Source: CAIZGX01 sp044239865 (GTDB lineage: Bacteria; Bacteroidota; Bacteroidia; Flavobacteriales_D; Sanyastnellaceae). From it: a stretch of 64,000 nt of DNA. The position numbers and the translations under genes are program-made. The notes under the pieces were generated by a model. It saw only the letters and a program-made list of their open reading frames with translations, did no database searches and was not told the origin of the DNA. Shown one piece after another: positions 16,091-24,902 of this stretch (position 1 is the stretch's first letter; each line of letters begins with the position of its first letter). The DNA lies in the NCBI GenBank assembly GCA_044239865.1, contig JBIIAO010000005.1:1-64000 (forward strand), written 5' to 3'.

Positions 16091-18763
16091 ATGCGCAAAA
16101 TTAAAAATTCCACTAATAGAGAATTTCATTCGAATAAGAGTGGCGGTTCACGCTTGATCTACTCATTCTTTGGGTTGCTCCTTTTTAGCATGGTCTTTAT
16201 CGGATGTTCAACTAAAGAAGATGGCGTAGCGTATCGCGTTTATCACAACACACTTGGACGTTACAACGGTTACTTCAATGCCAATGAATTGGTAAAAAAG
16301 TCACAGACGACATTGGCTAATGGAAGAAAAGATGATTATGATGAAGTCATTCCTTTATACAACTACGGCACCGCATCTCAAAAAAAGGAGTTAATTCCTG
16401 ATCTTGACAAGGCCATAAAGAAGTGTGGTAAAGTAGTGAAGCGACACACCCTTGTTGCTGAGTCTAAGAAGGACATGAAATGGCCGGAGTATAACAAGTG
16501 GATGGACGATAATTATCACGTAATTGGCCAATCTAATTTATACAAGGGAGAGTATTACAAAGCCCAAGAAACATTCAATTTCATTTCGAACAAGTATTCT
16601 TCTGCTTCCGTTCAATTGCGTGCTTATATCTGGTCTGCACGAGCTTACTTTTTAGATGGTGATTTTTCTAAAGCAAAACAATTGTTGTTAAAGGCAGACG
16701 GTTTTGAAGATTTGCCAAAAGACATAGCACGTGAATTGTATTTGGTGAAGGCCGAATTTTTTATGGTGCAAGGAGAATTTGAGAAGGCCATTGAACCGTT
16801 GGAAAAGGGATTGGTTCTGATTACAAAAAAGACAGACAGGATAGTTCCTCAGTTTGTTTTAGCTCAGTTGTATGATCGCATGGAGAAATCGGGCGATGCT
16901 AAAGTCGCTTTTCAAAAAGTTATAAAATTGAAACCCCCTTATGAGCTCGAGTTCCAATCGAAACTTCAGATGCTTCTTACTGACACGAAGATTTCAAGAA
17001 ATTATTTAGATGCTCAAAAGGCTTTGTTGGTGATGATTGAAGATTTAAAAAACGAGTCTTACAAGGACGTTATTTATTACGCTCTGGGAACCGTTACATT
17101 GGAGTTGGAAAAGCGGAAGGAAGCCGTTGACTATTTCGAAATGGCTTTGAAATTCAACAAGAATAACAAGAGCAAGCGTGTGAAGATTTTCGTAACACTT
17201 GGAGATTTATATTTTGGACAAAAGCAATACCCCGAGGCTCAGGTGAATTATGACAGTGCTTACCATAACCTGGCTATTGATCATTCCCGCTACAAAGAGA
17301 TTAAGGCGAGAGCGCTTAGCTTGAATGAATTGGTTGGTTACCTGAACACCATTTCAGAGAAGGACAGTTTAATTTCATTGTGTGAAAAACCGGCTGCAGA
17401 AATAGAAAAGGCATTAATTGCGGTTCATGAGCAGCTGCAAAATGAGATGGCTGAAAAGAAAAGCAAGGATGAAGAAGCACGTCTGGCAGCATTGAAAGGC
17501 GAGGAAATTACCGGGACATTTTGGATTTACAATCAAGATTTATTGAAGCGAGGAAAGAATATTTTTGACGATGTATGGTCGGGTCGCCCCTTGAAAGACA
17601 ATTGGAGAAATCAAAGTTTAGTGGCCATGATGATTGGCGAGAAGGATGAAAGTATTGTGGAAATAGCAGAGCAGGATAGCGTAACTGCGGAAGACCCGAA
17701 GTATAAAATACCTTCCATTGAGGAGCTCCGATCGAAATTACCATGTGGAAATAATAAGGCAATTACCGAAATGAAGGCCGATTTGGCTGAGGCCTATTAT
17801 TTAGCCGGATTGTTGTACAAAGAGAAGCTAGATGACATGGATAACGCCATGTCTTCGTGGGAGAAAATGATTTCGAAGTGCGAGGAAGGAGGGTTTCATC
17901 CTATGGCATATTACCAACTTTTTCGCGGCTGGGTGACAAAAGAAAAGGAGGAAGGGTATACACAGAATCCGTTTTGTTCAAGTTGCAGCTCAGTGTTTTG
18001 GGGAAATCAAATAAAATCGAAATATCCGAATTCAGATTGGGCGTTGCTCGTAGACAATCCGAATTACATGAACGCAGAGCAAATGCGTAAAGAAGAGGAG
18101 GAGAAGAACTATACCAAAGCATACAATCAATATGCAACGAACCATCCCTACGATGCTGTTACGTCCTGCACGAAGGCAATAGCCGAAAGACCCAAAAATC
18201 ATTTGATTTGCCAATACCACATGCTGAAGGCAACATGTTTAGGTAAAACAGAGGTGGCATTTGGAGTGAGGGAAAATTGCGAGGCGGAACTGAAGGCTGT
18301 AGTCTCAGATTGTCCAAATACGGATATGGCTGCAAAAGCTGCCGAAATGTTAAAACAATTGAATACGGGCAGTGCTCCGAAAACGAACACAACGACATCT
18401 AATTACATTAAGGCGAACGATTCTGAGCATTACGTGGTTGCGGTGGTTAATTCGAAAGAAATAAATTTAAATCAGGCCAAAGCGAAGGTGGCTGATTTTA
18501 CGAAAACCTATTTTTCAGGTTTTGACTACAAGGTGAGTAATACGATGTTTAATGAAGAGAATACGTTTATTTTAGTTAAGTCATTTGTAAATTTGAAAGA
18601 TGCGAACGATTATTTTATTACTTTTGTTGGTGATAATGATTTAATTATTGAATTGAATCTTGTCAAGAATGACAAATTCATTATCTCTAAACAGAATTAT
18701 CTAGAGTTGTTTCGCTCTAAAGACTTTAGTGGTTATTTAGAATTTTTTACTAAAAATTATTGA
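16091..18763 (+). CDS. porW: T9SS/gliding lipoprotein PorW/SprE
   Basis: 890-residue lipoprotein with TPR-like helical repeats. The ATG at 16091 gives a signal sequence ending FIGC (Cys39) then STKED. An upstream in-frame start at 15896 is rejected because it runs antisense through the M23 gene. The motif after the lipidated Cys (CSTKED, then YHNTLGRYNGYFNANEL), the central TPRs (about residues 150-420), the length and the short alpha/beta C-terminal domain all match PorW/SprE, an essential T9SS component that links PorK/N rings to the PorLM motor side in studied species. It starts a run porW-bactofilin-atpZ-atpI-atpB that is conserved in flavobacteria, as far as I recall. A weak -7 box (TAAATTCG) lies at 16060-16067. 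Confidence 0.88.
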   Translation: MRKIKNSTNREFHSNKSGGSRLIYSFFGLLLFSMVFIGCSTKEDGVAYRVYHNTLGRYNGYFNANELVKKSQTTLANGRKDDYDEVIPLYNYGTASQKKELIPDLDKAIKKCGKVVKRHTLVAESKKDMKWPEYNKWMDDNYHVIGQSNLYKGEYYKAQETFNFISNKYSSASVQLRAYIWSARAYFLDGDFSKAKQLLLKADGFEDLPKDIARELYLVKAEFFMVQGEFEKAIEPLEKGLVLITKKTDRIVPQFVLAQLYDRMEKSGDAKVAFQKVIKLKPPYELEFQSKLQMLLTDTKISRNYLDAQKALLVMIEDLKNESYKDVIYYALGTVTLELEKRKEAVDYFEMALKFNKNNKSKRVKIFVTLGDLYFGQKQYPEAQVNYDSAYHNLAIDHSRYKEIKARALSLNELVGYLNTISEKDSLISLCEKPAAEIEKALIAVHEQLQNEMAEKKSKDEEARLAALKGEEITGTFWIYNQDLLKRGKNIFDDVWSGRPLKDNWRNQSLVAMMIGEKDESIVEIAEQDSVTAEDPKYKIPSIEELRSKLPCGNNKAITEMKADLAEAYYLAGLLYKEKLDDMDNAMSSWEKMISKCEEGGFHPMAYYQLFRGWVTKEKEEGYTQNPFCSSCSSVFWGNQIKSKYPNSDWALLVDNPNYMNAEQMRKEEEEKNYTKAYNQYATNHPYDAVTSCTKAIAERPKNHLICQYHMLKATCLGKTEVAFGVRENCEAELKAVVSDCPNTDMAAKAAEMLKQLNTGSAPKTNTTTSNYIKANDSEHYVVAVVNSKEINLNQAKAKVADFTKTYFSGFDYKVSNTMFNEENTFILVKSFVNLKDANDYFITFVGDNDLIIELNLVKNDKFIISKQNYLELFRSKDFSGYLEFFTKNY

Positions 18764-18766
18764 AAT

Positions 18767-19201
18767 ATGTTATCAAAAGGAAGTACATCTGCAAGACCTT
18801 CAGATTCAGCATCTGAAAATGCAATTAACCGTATTGTTGAAGGAACAGTTATTGAAGGTGAAATCCGCTGCGAAAGTAATATTCGTATAGACGGTGTGTT
18901 CACAGGAAATATAGGTACCAAAGGTCGCTTGGTAATCGGTCCAACAGGAAAAATTGATGGAAATGTGATCTGTCAGAATGCCGAAATCGAAGGGTTTGTG
19001 AAAGGGAAACTGAATGTTCAACAATTGCTTTCGTTGAAAAGCACAGCGCGTGTTGAAGGTGATATTTTCACAGATAAATTGGCCATTGAGCCAGGTGCTG
19101 CATTTAGCGGAGCATGTTCAATGGGTCAAAAGCCGAAGGAAGCTCCAAAACCTCTAACTCCGGGAGCAACGGCATCACAGCCAACTCCGAATTCAAAATA
19201 A
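18767..19201 (+). CDS. Bactofilin (polymer-forming cytoskeletal protein)
   Basis: 144 residues. Central right-handed beta-helix of short glycine-punctuated strands (about residues 24-112, for example IEGEIRCESNIRIDGVFTGNI) flanked by disordered tails; the C-terminus is Pro/Lys-rich. Bactofilins self-polymerise and organise cell-wall or envelope machinery. It starts 3 bases after porW and overlaps the next frame. It is therefore probably co-transcribed with a T9SS component and the ATP synthase genes. Confidence 0.93.
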   Translation: MLSKGSTSARPSDSASENAINRIVEGTVIEGEIRCESNIRIDGVFTGNIGTKGRLVIGPTGKIDGNVICQNAEIEGFVKGKLNVQQLLSLKSTARVEGDIFTDKLAIEPGAAFSGACSMGQKPKEAPKPLTPGATASQPTPNSK

Positions 19202-19398
19202 TTATTATCAACCCTTCCGTATTAAAATACTCTTCGTTGGCAACGCAAATGGCTCTAACGATAGGTTTAGGAGTTTGGGGAGGTAGAAAATTAGATATTT
19301 ATTTTCAAAATGAAAAACCAATGTTAACATTGGTTTTTTCTATTTTAGGTCTTGCAGTTTCTTTATATGTTGTCATCCGAAGTGTATCAAAAAAATGA
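19114..19398 (+). CDS. AtpZ/AtpI-like small membrane protein
   Basis: Up to 94 residues, with two membrane helices (about residues 42-60 and 68-88) and a GLGVWGGRKLDIYF loop. This is the pattern of the AtpZ/AtpI family that precedes ATP synthase genes and helps c-ring assembly or magnesium handling. The ATG at 19114 lies 88 bases inside the bactofilin gene. The homologous part only begins at about residue 37 (VLKYSSLATQM), so the true start may be a non-ATG codon just after 19201 or the TTG before ATQM. Start uncertain, product likely. Confidence 0.75.
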   Translation: MFNGSKAEGSSKTSNSGSNGITANSEFKIIIINPSVLKYSSLATQMALTIGLGVWGGRKLDIYFQNEKPMLTLVFSILGLAVSLYVVIRSVSKK

Positions 19399-19748
19399 AT
19401 CGATTTATTTTCCCTAACGTTGTTTTTGCACTCGTGTGCATGAGCGCTATTTATTTTTCCAGTTTGAAATGGAGTGTACCACTTGTTTTTGAGGGAGTGC
19501 CCGTGTTATTCGTTGTGTTGAATGTTTTGCTATACAAGTGGGTTCAAGCCGCCGTTGCAAAGTCACCTGCGAAATTTGTTAATGCCTTCATGACAGCCAT
19601 AACGTTGAAATTACTCTTTACAGCTTCTGTTGTTGGGGTGTTAATCGTGATTTTCCCCGCATCGAAAGCTGTGCTTGCTCTGGGTACTTTTTTTATCTAC
19701 GTTGGCGCTACTTTAATCTTTTCGAGAGCTCTTTTGAAGATTAAATGA
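19395..19748 (+). CDS. Four-helix membrane protein of the ATP synthase cluster (AtpI-like)
   Basis: 117 residues, almost wholly hydrophobic, with about four membrane helices and a KSPAKFVNAFMTAITLKLL segment before helix 3. It overlaps the previous gene by ATGA and occupies the AtpI slot immediately before atpB. Homology to AtpI is weak by eye. It is probably an assembly factor for the a/c subunits; function is inferred from position and topology. Confidence 0.7.
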   Translation: MNRFIFPNVVFALVCMSAIYFSSLKWSVPLVFEGVPVLFVVLNVLLYKWVQAAVAKSPAKFVNAFMTAITLKLLFTASVVGVLIVIFPASKAVLALGTFFIYVGATLIFSRALLKIK

Positions 19749-19798
19749 GAAATCGAAAAGTTTTTGAAAAAATAATTTCGTTTCTGCATTGTGTTGCT

Positions 19799-19806
19799 TA
19801 CTTTTG
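19799..19806 (+). promoter_or_regulatory. -7 box TACTTTTG before atpB
   Basis: Exact TAnnTTTG match 22 bases upstream of the preferred atpB ATG at 19829. No good TTG at the usual distance. It suggests that atpBEFHAG can be transcribed separately from porW-bactofilin, and it decides against the earlier in-frame ATG at 19745. Confidence 0.6.
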
Positions 19807-19828
19807 CACCGCCAAAAACGGGTATGTG

Positions 19829-21028
19829 ATGGTGAGACTATATCAATTTCTTTTTATAATAGGATTCATAGGAATGACTTCAGTTGCCGTTGCGCAGCAC
19901 GAAGGACATGCCTCTGAGACAGCTGCTCACGATCAAGCACCGGTTGAACATTCTGTACACGCGGATACAAGTGCACACGCTAATACTGACACGTTAACAC
20001 ACGCGACGCAAGAGACAGCGCTCGCAGAAGAAGAATTCAAAATTGGTGAGATGATCATGCATCACATTACAGATGCTCATCAAATTCACCTTGGTGGAAG
20101 CTTATACATTCCTCTTCCAGTTATCATTCTTCACGAAGGGCATTTCGATATTTTCTCTTCAAGTAATTTTTACTCAGTAAACGATCACGGTGAATTAGAT
20201 TACCACGATTACAAAGGATATCGCAGTCATCACGAGATGATTGAATTCGTTGGTGAAAATGCACCTCACGATGCTCACGGTCACAAGGTTATGGATTTTT
20301 CAATTACCAAATCGGTATTTGGAATGCTGCTAATCATTGGCTTAATGATATTCCTTTTCGGATCTATTGCGAAGAAGTACAAGAAAAATGGAAGAATAGC
20401 ACCATCGGGCATTCAGAATGCTTTGGAGCCTTTCATTATATTCATTAGAGACGATATTGCTACTCCTGCATTAGGAAAGAAGAAAGCAGAGAAATACGTT
20501 CCTTTTTTATTGACTTCATTCTTCTTTATTTGGATGTGTAATATGTTGGGTATGATTCCTTTTCTAGGAGGTTTCAACATCACGGGAACATTGAGCATTA
20601 CCTTGGTTTTAGCCGGATTGGTTTTCCTTATTACGAGCTTCTCAGGTAACAAACACTATTGGGGTCACATTTTCTGGCCTCCGGGGGTTCCGGCTTTCGT
20701 TAAAGTTATTCTGGTTCCAATTGAAATCATGAGTGTGTTCATTAAGCCAACCGTATTGATGATTCGTTTGACAGCGAATATTACAGCTGGACACATTATC
20801 ATATTGTCTTTTGTAGGATTGGCATTGATGTTCGGACAGGATAGTGTTGCGGCAGGATATGGTGTTGGAGTTGGTTCTGTATTGTTTATGATCTTCATGT
20901 ACTGCTTGGAACTTTTAGTTGCATTCCTTCAGGCATATGTATTTACTTTACTTGCCGCATTATATTTCGGAGAAGCAAATCAAGAACATCATCACGAGCA
21001 TGAACATGTTGAACCTCATGCACATTAA
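19829..21028 (+). CDS. atpB: F0 ATP synthase subunit a with His-rich ends
   Basis: 399 residues from the ATG at 19829, which yields a clean signal peptide (VRLYQFLFIIGFIGMTSVAVAQ). The earlier ATG at 19745 precedes the promoter. Subunit a forms the proton half-channels against the c-ring; the essential Arg is in MIRLTANITAGHI. A long extracytoplasmic N-terminal extension of about 100 residues, rich in His, Ala and Thr, precedes the first core helix, and the C-terminus ends in a His/Glu tail (EHHHEHEHVEPHAH). Extended N-termini on subunit a are common in Bacteroidota; the amount of His is notable. Confidence 0.95.
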   Translation: MVRLYQFLFIIGFIGMTSVAVAQHEGHASETAAHDQAPVEHSVHADTSAHANTDTLTHATQETALAEEEFKIGEMIMHHITDAHQIHLGGSLYIPLPVIILHEGHFDIFSSSNFYSVNDHGELDYHDYKGYRSHHEMIEFVGENAPHDAHGHKVMDFSITKSVFGMLLIIGLMIFLFGSIAKKYKKNGRIAPSGIQNALEPFIIFIRDDIATPALGKKKAEKYVPFLLTSFFFIWMCNMLGMIPFLGGFNITGTLSITLVLAGLVFLITSFSGNKHYWGHIFWPPGVPAFVKVILVPIEIMSVFIKPTVLMIRLTANITAGHIIILSFVGLALMFGQDSVAAGYGVGVGSVLFMIFMYCLELLVAFLQAYVFTLLAALYFGEANQEHHHEHEHVEPHAH

Positions 21029-21059
21029 TTTGTAAATTTTAACTCAAAAATCAAATAAC

Positions 21060-21305
21060 ATGGAATTCTTAAATCTTTTAATGACAGCAGAAGTTGGACA
21101 AGGTCTTGCTGGTATTGGAGCAGGTATAGCTGCTATTGGTGCAGGTATCGGTGTAGGTCGCATTGGCGGTTCTGCTCTTGAAGGAATGGCTCGTCAACCA
21201 GAAACAAGTGGTGATTTACGTTCAAACATGATCGTAGCTGCTGCCTTGGTAGAGGGTGTTGCTTTGTTTGCCATTATCGTTTGTTTGTTAGTAGCTTTAG
21301 GTTAA
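21060..21305 (+). CDS. atpE: F0 ATP synthase subunit c
   Basis: 81 residues forming a two-helix hairpin. The N-terminal helix carries the GAGIAAIGAGIGVG packing repeat, the loop reads ARQPE, and the C-terminal helix holds the ion-binding Glu in ALVEGVALF. The Glu is followed by Gly, not by the Ser or Thr seen in sodium-binding rings, so proton coupling is inferred. It begins 31 bases after atpB. Confidence 0.97.
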   Translation: MEFLNLLMTAEVGQGLAGIGAGIAAIGAGIGVGRIGGSALEGMARQPETSGDLRSNMIVAAALVEGVALFAIIVCLLVALG

Positions 21306-21338
21306 TAATAGGCGCTTTGCGCTAAACACAATACATCC

Positions 21339-21836
21339 ATGGAAGGATTACTTAGTGTATCCGTAGGTACCGTATTTTGGGCCTCGGTTGCTTTCTTGTG
21401 TGTGCTTGCCATTTTGAAAAGAATGGCATGGGGTCCAATATTGAGTTCTTTAAAGGACCGTGAGGAGGGTATCGCAGATGCATTGCGTCAGGCAGACCTT
21501 GCTAAGGAAGAAATGAGCCGTTTACAGGCGAGCAACGAAGATCTTCTTCGTGAAGCGCGCAACGAACGTGATCGTATCTTGAATGAAGCAAAGTCAATGG
21601 CTGATAAAATGCGCAACGATGCCGTTGGTCGCTCGCAAGAAGAGGCAAATCGCATTACTGCAAAAGCGAAAGCTGAAATTGAAAATCAAAAGCAAGCGGC
21701 TATCACCGATTTGAAAAATCAGGTAGCTGATCTTTCAGTTCAGTTGGCTGAGGTGCTTTTGAAGGACTCTTTAACAGAAGAGCAAAAGCAAAAAGCGTTG
21801 AATCATTCTTTAATTAAAGAATTCGGAGCCAATTAA
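21339..21836 (+). CDS. atpF: F0 ATP synthase subunit b
   Basis: 165 residues. One N-terminal membrane helix (about residues 7-27, VGTVFWASVAFLCVLAIL) is followed by MAWGPI and a long charged amphipathic helix rich in Lys, Glu and Ala that forms the peripheral stalk. It sits 33 bases after atpE and 1 base before atpH. Confidence 0.95.
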   Translation: MEGLLSVSVGTVFWASVAFLCVLAILKRMAWGPILSSLKDREEGIADALRQADLAKEEMSRLQASNEDLLREARNERDRILNEAKSMADKMRNDAVGRSQEEANRITAKAKAEIENQKQAAITDLKNQVADLSVQLAEVLLKDSLTEEQKQKALNHSLIKEFGAN

Positions 21837-21837
21837 T

Positions 21838-22401
21838 ATGTCAAACATTCGCCTTTCAACGCGTTACGCAAAATCATTGATTAGCCTTGCTGCAGAGCGA
21901 GGAGAGACCGATGTCTTGTTGAAAGATATGCTCTACATCTCTAGCAGCATTCGTTCAAGTAAGGATTTGCAAATAATGTTGGCTAGTCCAGTTATTAGCG
22001 GTGATAAAAAACGTAAAGTGTTGTTCTCTATTTTTACTGAATTGAACAAAACCACGCACGTGTTTATTGATCTAATCGTAAGCAAAGGCCGTGAGAGTGA
22101 TTTGGGTGAAATAGCTCAGTCGTTTGTTCAGCAGGTAAAGGCTGGAAGAAATATTTTTGATGTGGAATTAATTTCAGCAGTGCCAGCAGATGATGCTCTT
22201 CGTGCAGAGGTTTCTGCAGTAGCGAAGAAGATTTGTGGTGGCGATGTTGAAATTACTGAAAAAGTTGATTCAGATTTAATAGGTGGATTTATCCTTCGTG
22301 TAAACGGAATGGAGTACAATGCATCTGTTTCAGATAAACTGAAAAAAGCGAAAAAAGATTTTTCAAAAAACCCGTACGTCCCAACGTTATATTGGGATTA
22401 A
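21838..22401 (+). CDS. atpH: F1 ATP synthase subunit delta
   Basis: 187 residues. N-terminal helical domain begins with STRYAKSLISLA, the usual delta start. The C-terminal domain has the KVDSDLIGGFILRVN motif that contacts the b subunits. It connects the F1 head to the peripheral stalk. One base separates it from atpF and 12 bases from atpA. Confidence 0.95.
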   Translation: MSNIRLSTRYAKSLISLAAERGETDVLLKDMLYISSSIRSSKDLQIMLASPVISGDKKRKVLFSIFTELNKTTHVFIDLIVSKGRESDLGEIAQSFVQQVKAGRNIFDVELISAVPADDALRAEVSAVAKKICGGDVEITEKVDSDLIGGFILRVNGMEYNASVSDKLKKAKKDFSKNPYVPTLYWD

Positions 22402-22413
22402 AAACTATTTGTT

Positions 22414-23991
22414 ATGGCAGACATTAAACCTGCGGAGATTTCAGCAATCCTTAGAGAACAGTTAGCGGGTCTAAAGACCGAAACTGAGTTGCAAGAGGTA
22501 GGTACCGTTCTTCAAATTGGAGATGGTATTGCTCGTATTTACGGTCTTTCGAATGTTCAATCAGGAGAGTTGATTGAGTTTGAAAACGGTGTACGAGGTA
22601 TTGCCCTTAACCTTGAAGAAGATAACGTTGGTGCTGTATTGTTAGGTCCTTCTGGAGAGTTAAAAGAAGGCGCTAGCGTTAAACGTACTGGAACTATTGC
22701 TTCTATTCAAGCCGGAGAAGGAATGCTTGGTCGTGTTGTAAACACACTGGGAGAGCCTATCGATGGAAATGGTCCTATCACAGGCGAGTTGTATGAAATG
22801 CCACTTGAGCGTAAAGCTCCAGGGGTAATCTACCGTCAGCCTGTTAACGAGCCACTTCAAACAGGTATCAAAGCAATTGATGCAATGATTCCAATTGGAC
22901 GTGGACAACGTGAGTTGATCATTGGTGACCGTCAAACAGGTAAAACAACTGTTGCGATTGACACCATCATCAATCAAAAAGAATTTTACGATAAAGGTGA
23001 GCCTGTGTATTGTATTTATGTTGCTTGCGGACAAAAAGGTTCTACCATCGCAGGTACTGTAAAAACATTACAAGATGCAGGTGCCATGGCCTATACAGTG
23101 GTTGTTGCTGCAACGGCTTCTGATCCGGCTCCTCTTCAATTCTACGCTCCGTTCTCAGGTTGCGCAATTGGAGAATACTTCCGTGATACCGGTCGTCCAG
23201 CATTGATTGTTTATGATGATTTGTCTAAACAAGCAGTAGCTTACCGTGAGGTGTCTTTGTTGCTTCGTCGCCCACCTGGACGTGAAGCATATCCTGGAGA
23301 TGTATTCTACTTGCACAGCCGTCTTCTTGAGCGTGCTGCGAAAGTAAATGCAACTCAAAGTGTTGCTGAAAACATGAACGATTTACCAGCAAGCTTGAAG
23401 AGCATTGTTAAAGGTGGTGGTTCATTAACGGCACTTCCAATTATTGAAACACAAGCGGGTGACGTTTCGGCGTATATCCCAACCAACGTAATTTCGATTA
23501 CAGATGGTCAAATCTTCCTTGAGTCGAACTTATTCAACTCAGGTGTGCGTCCTGCAATTAACGTAGGTATCTCTGTAAGCCGCGTGGGTGGTTCTGCACA
23601 GATTAAGTCTATGAAGAAAGTGGCTGGTACGTTGAAGCTTGACCAAGCACAATACCGTGAGCTTGAGGCATTCTCGAAATTCGGATCTGACTTAGATGAA
23701 GTAACGAAATCTGTACTTGAAAAAGGAAAGCGTAACGTTGAGATCTTGAAGCAAGGTCAGAACAATCCAATGACTGTAGAGAAGCAAGTAGCTATTATCT
23801 ACTGTGGAACGAAAGGATTGTTATCACGTATTCCGGTAGAGAAAATTCGTGAGTTCCAAGACGATTATTTGAATAGTCTTGAAATGAACCACAACGATAC
23901 CTTAACTGCTATTCGTAACGGTAAAATCGACGAGGCTGTTACAACAGTATTGGAATCAGTAGCAAAAGATATTTCAGCGAGATACAACTAA
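22414..23991 (+). CDS. atpA: F1 ATP synthase subunit alpha
   Basis: 525 residues, full length. Walker A is GDRQTGKT (about residues 172-179), with a PAINVGISVSRVGG segment near residue 380 that holds the arginine finger region. It is the non-catalytic nucleotide-binding head subunit. The catalytic beta (atpD) and epsilon (atpC) genes are not in this window; in many Bacteroidota they form a separate operon. Confidence 0.98.
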   Translation: MADIKPAEISAILREQLAGLKTETELQEVGTVLQIGDGIARIYGLSNVQSGELIEFENGVRGIALNLEEDNVGAVLLGPSGELKEGASVKRTGTIASIQAGEGMLGRVVNTLGEPIDGNGPITGELYEMPLERKAPGVIYRQPVNEPLQTGIKAIDAMIPIGRGQRELIIGDRQTGKTTVAIDTIINQKEFYDKGEPVYCIYVACGQKGSTIAGTVKTLQDAGAMAYTVVVAATASDPAPLQFYAPFSGCAIGEYFRDTGRPALIVYDDLSKQAVAYREVSLLLRRPPGREAYPGDVFYLHSRLLERAAKVNATQSVAENMNDLPASLKSIVKGGGSLTALPIIETQAGDVSAYIPTNVISITDGQIFLESNLFNSGVRPAINVGISVSRVGGSAQIKSMKKVAGTLKLDQAQYRELEAFSKFGSDLDEVTKSVLEKGKRNVEILKQGQNNPMTVEKQVAIIYCGTKGLLSRIPVEKIREFQDDYLNSLEMNHNDTLTAIRNGKIDEAVTTVLESVAKDISARYN

Positions 23992-24010
23992 TTGTAAAGC
24001 GAAGAAGGAC

Positions 24011-24871
24011 ATGGCAAATTTGAAAGAAATCAGAATGCGTATTGTATCGGTTAACTCAACCATGCAAATCACTTCTGCCATGAAAATGGTGTCTGCAGCA
24101 AAATTGAGAAGAGCACAAGATGCCATTACTAAAATGCGTCCGTATGCTCAAAAGCTTCAGGAAATTCTTTCGAACGTAAGTTCTTCAGAGTCGAATTCAA
24201 CATTCAGCCAGCAGCGTGACGTTAAGAGCACGCTGGTGGTTGCTATTACTTCAAATCGTGGCTTGTGCGGTGGTTTCAACAATAACGTTATCAAGGAAAT
24301 CCGAAATATCGTTAAAACCAATCCAAATGTTCATGTATTGTCTTTAGGAAAGAAAGCCTCCGACAATTACAAGAAAACAACGATGCACACCGTTGAAGGT
24401 TTCGGTGATACCCCTTATGATATCTTTGATAAATTAACGTTCTCGAACGTGAGTGGAATTGCGAATACGATCATGGATCAATTCGCTAGTGGTAAATACG
24501 ATAAAGTAATTTTAGTTTACAACCGTTTTAAAAATGCTGCGGTTCAGATCATTGAGAACGAGCAATTCCTTCCGGTACTTCCTCCGGTGAATTCAGAAGC
24601 GCAATCGAATGTAGATTATATCTACGAGCCAGAGAAAACGCAGATTCTTGAAGAGTTAATTCCTCGAACATTGAAAGTTCAGTTGTTCAAAGCTCTGTTA
24701 GATAGCAACGCTGCCGAACACGGTGCGCGTATGACTTCTATGCACAAGGCAACAGACAACGCTGGTGAAATGGTTAAGGAACTTAAGTTAACCTACAACA
24801 AAGCTCGTCAAGCTTCAATTACAGGAGAGATCTTGGAAATTGTTGCCGGTGCTGAAGCGTTGAACGGCTAA
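24011..24871 (+). CDS. atpG: F1 ATP synthase subunit gamma
   Basis: 286 residues. The N-terminal helix begins MANLKEIRMRIVSVNSTMQI and includes ITSAMKMVSAAKLRRA, and the C-terminal helix has EHGARMTSMHKATDNA, both diagnostic. This is the rotating central stalk. It is the last gene of the cluster; a new promoter for the next gene begins 4 bases after its stop. Confidence 0.97.
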   Translation: MANLKEIRMRIVSVNSTMQITSAMKMVSAAKLRRAQDAITKMRPYAQKLQEILSNVSSSESNSTFSQQRDVKSTLVVAITSNRGLCGGFNNNVIKEIRNIVKTNPNVHVLSLGKKASDNYKKTTMHTVEGFGDTPYDIFDKLTFSNVSGIANTIMDQFASGKYDKVILVYNRFKNAAVQIIENEQFLPVLPPVNSEAQSNVDYIYEPEKTQILEELIPRTLKVQLFKALLDSNAAEHGARMTSMHKATDNAGEMVKELKLTYNKARQASITGEILEIVAGAEALNG

Positions 24872-24875
24872 GACG

Positions 24876-24883
24876 TATCTTTG
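24876..24883 (+). promoter_or_regulatory. -7 box TATCTTTG for the flippase gene
   Basis: Exact TAnnTTTG immediately after atpG, 19 bases before the flippase ATG at 24903. No TTG at 18-21 bases; the upstream part lies in atpG. Confidence 0.65.
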
Positions 24884-24902
24884 TCTTAAGCCCTTACCGT
24901 GA

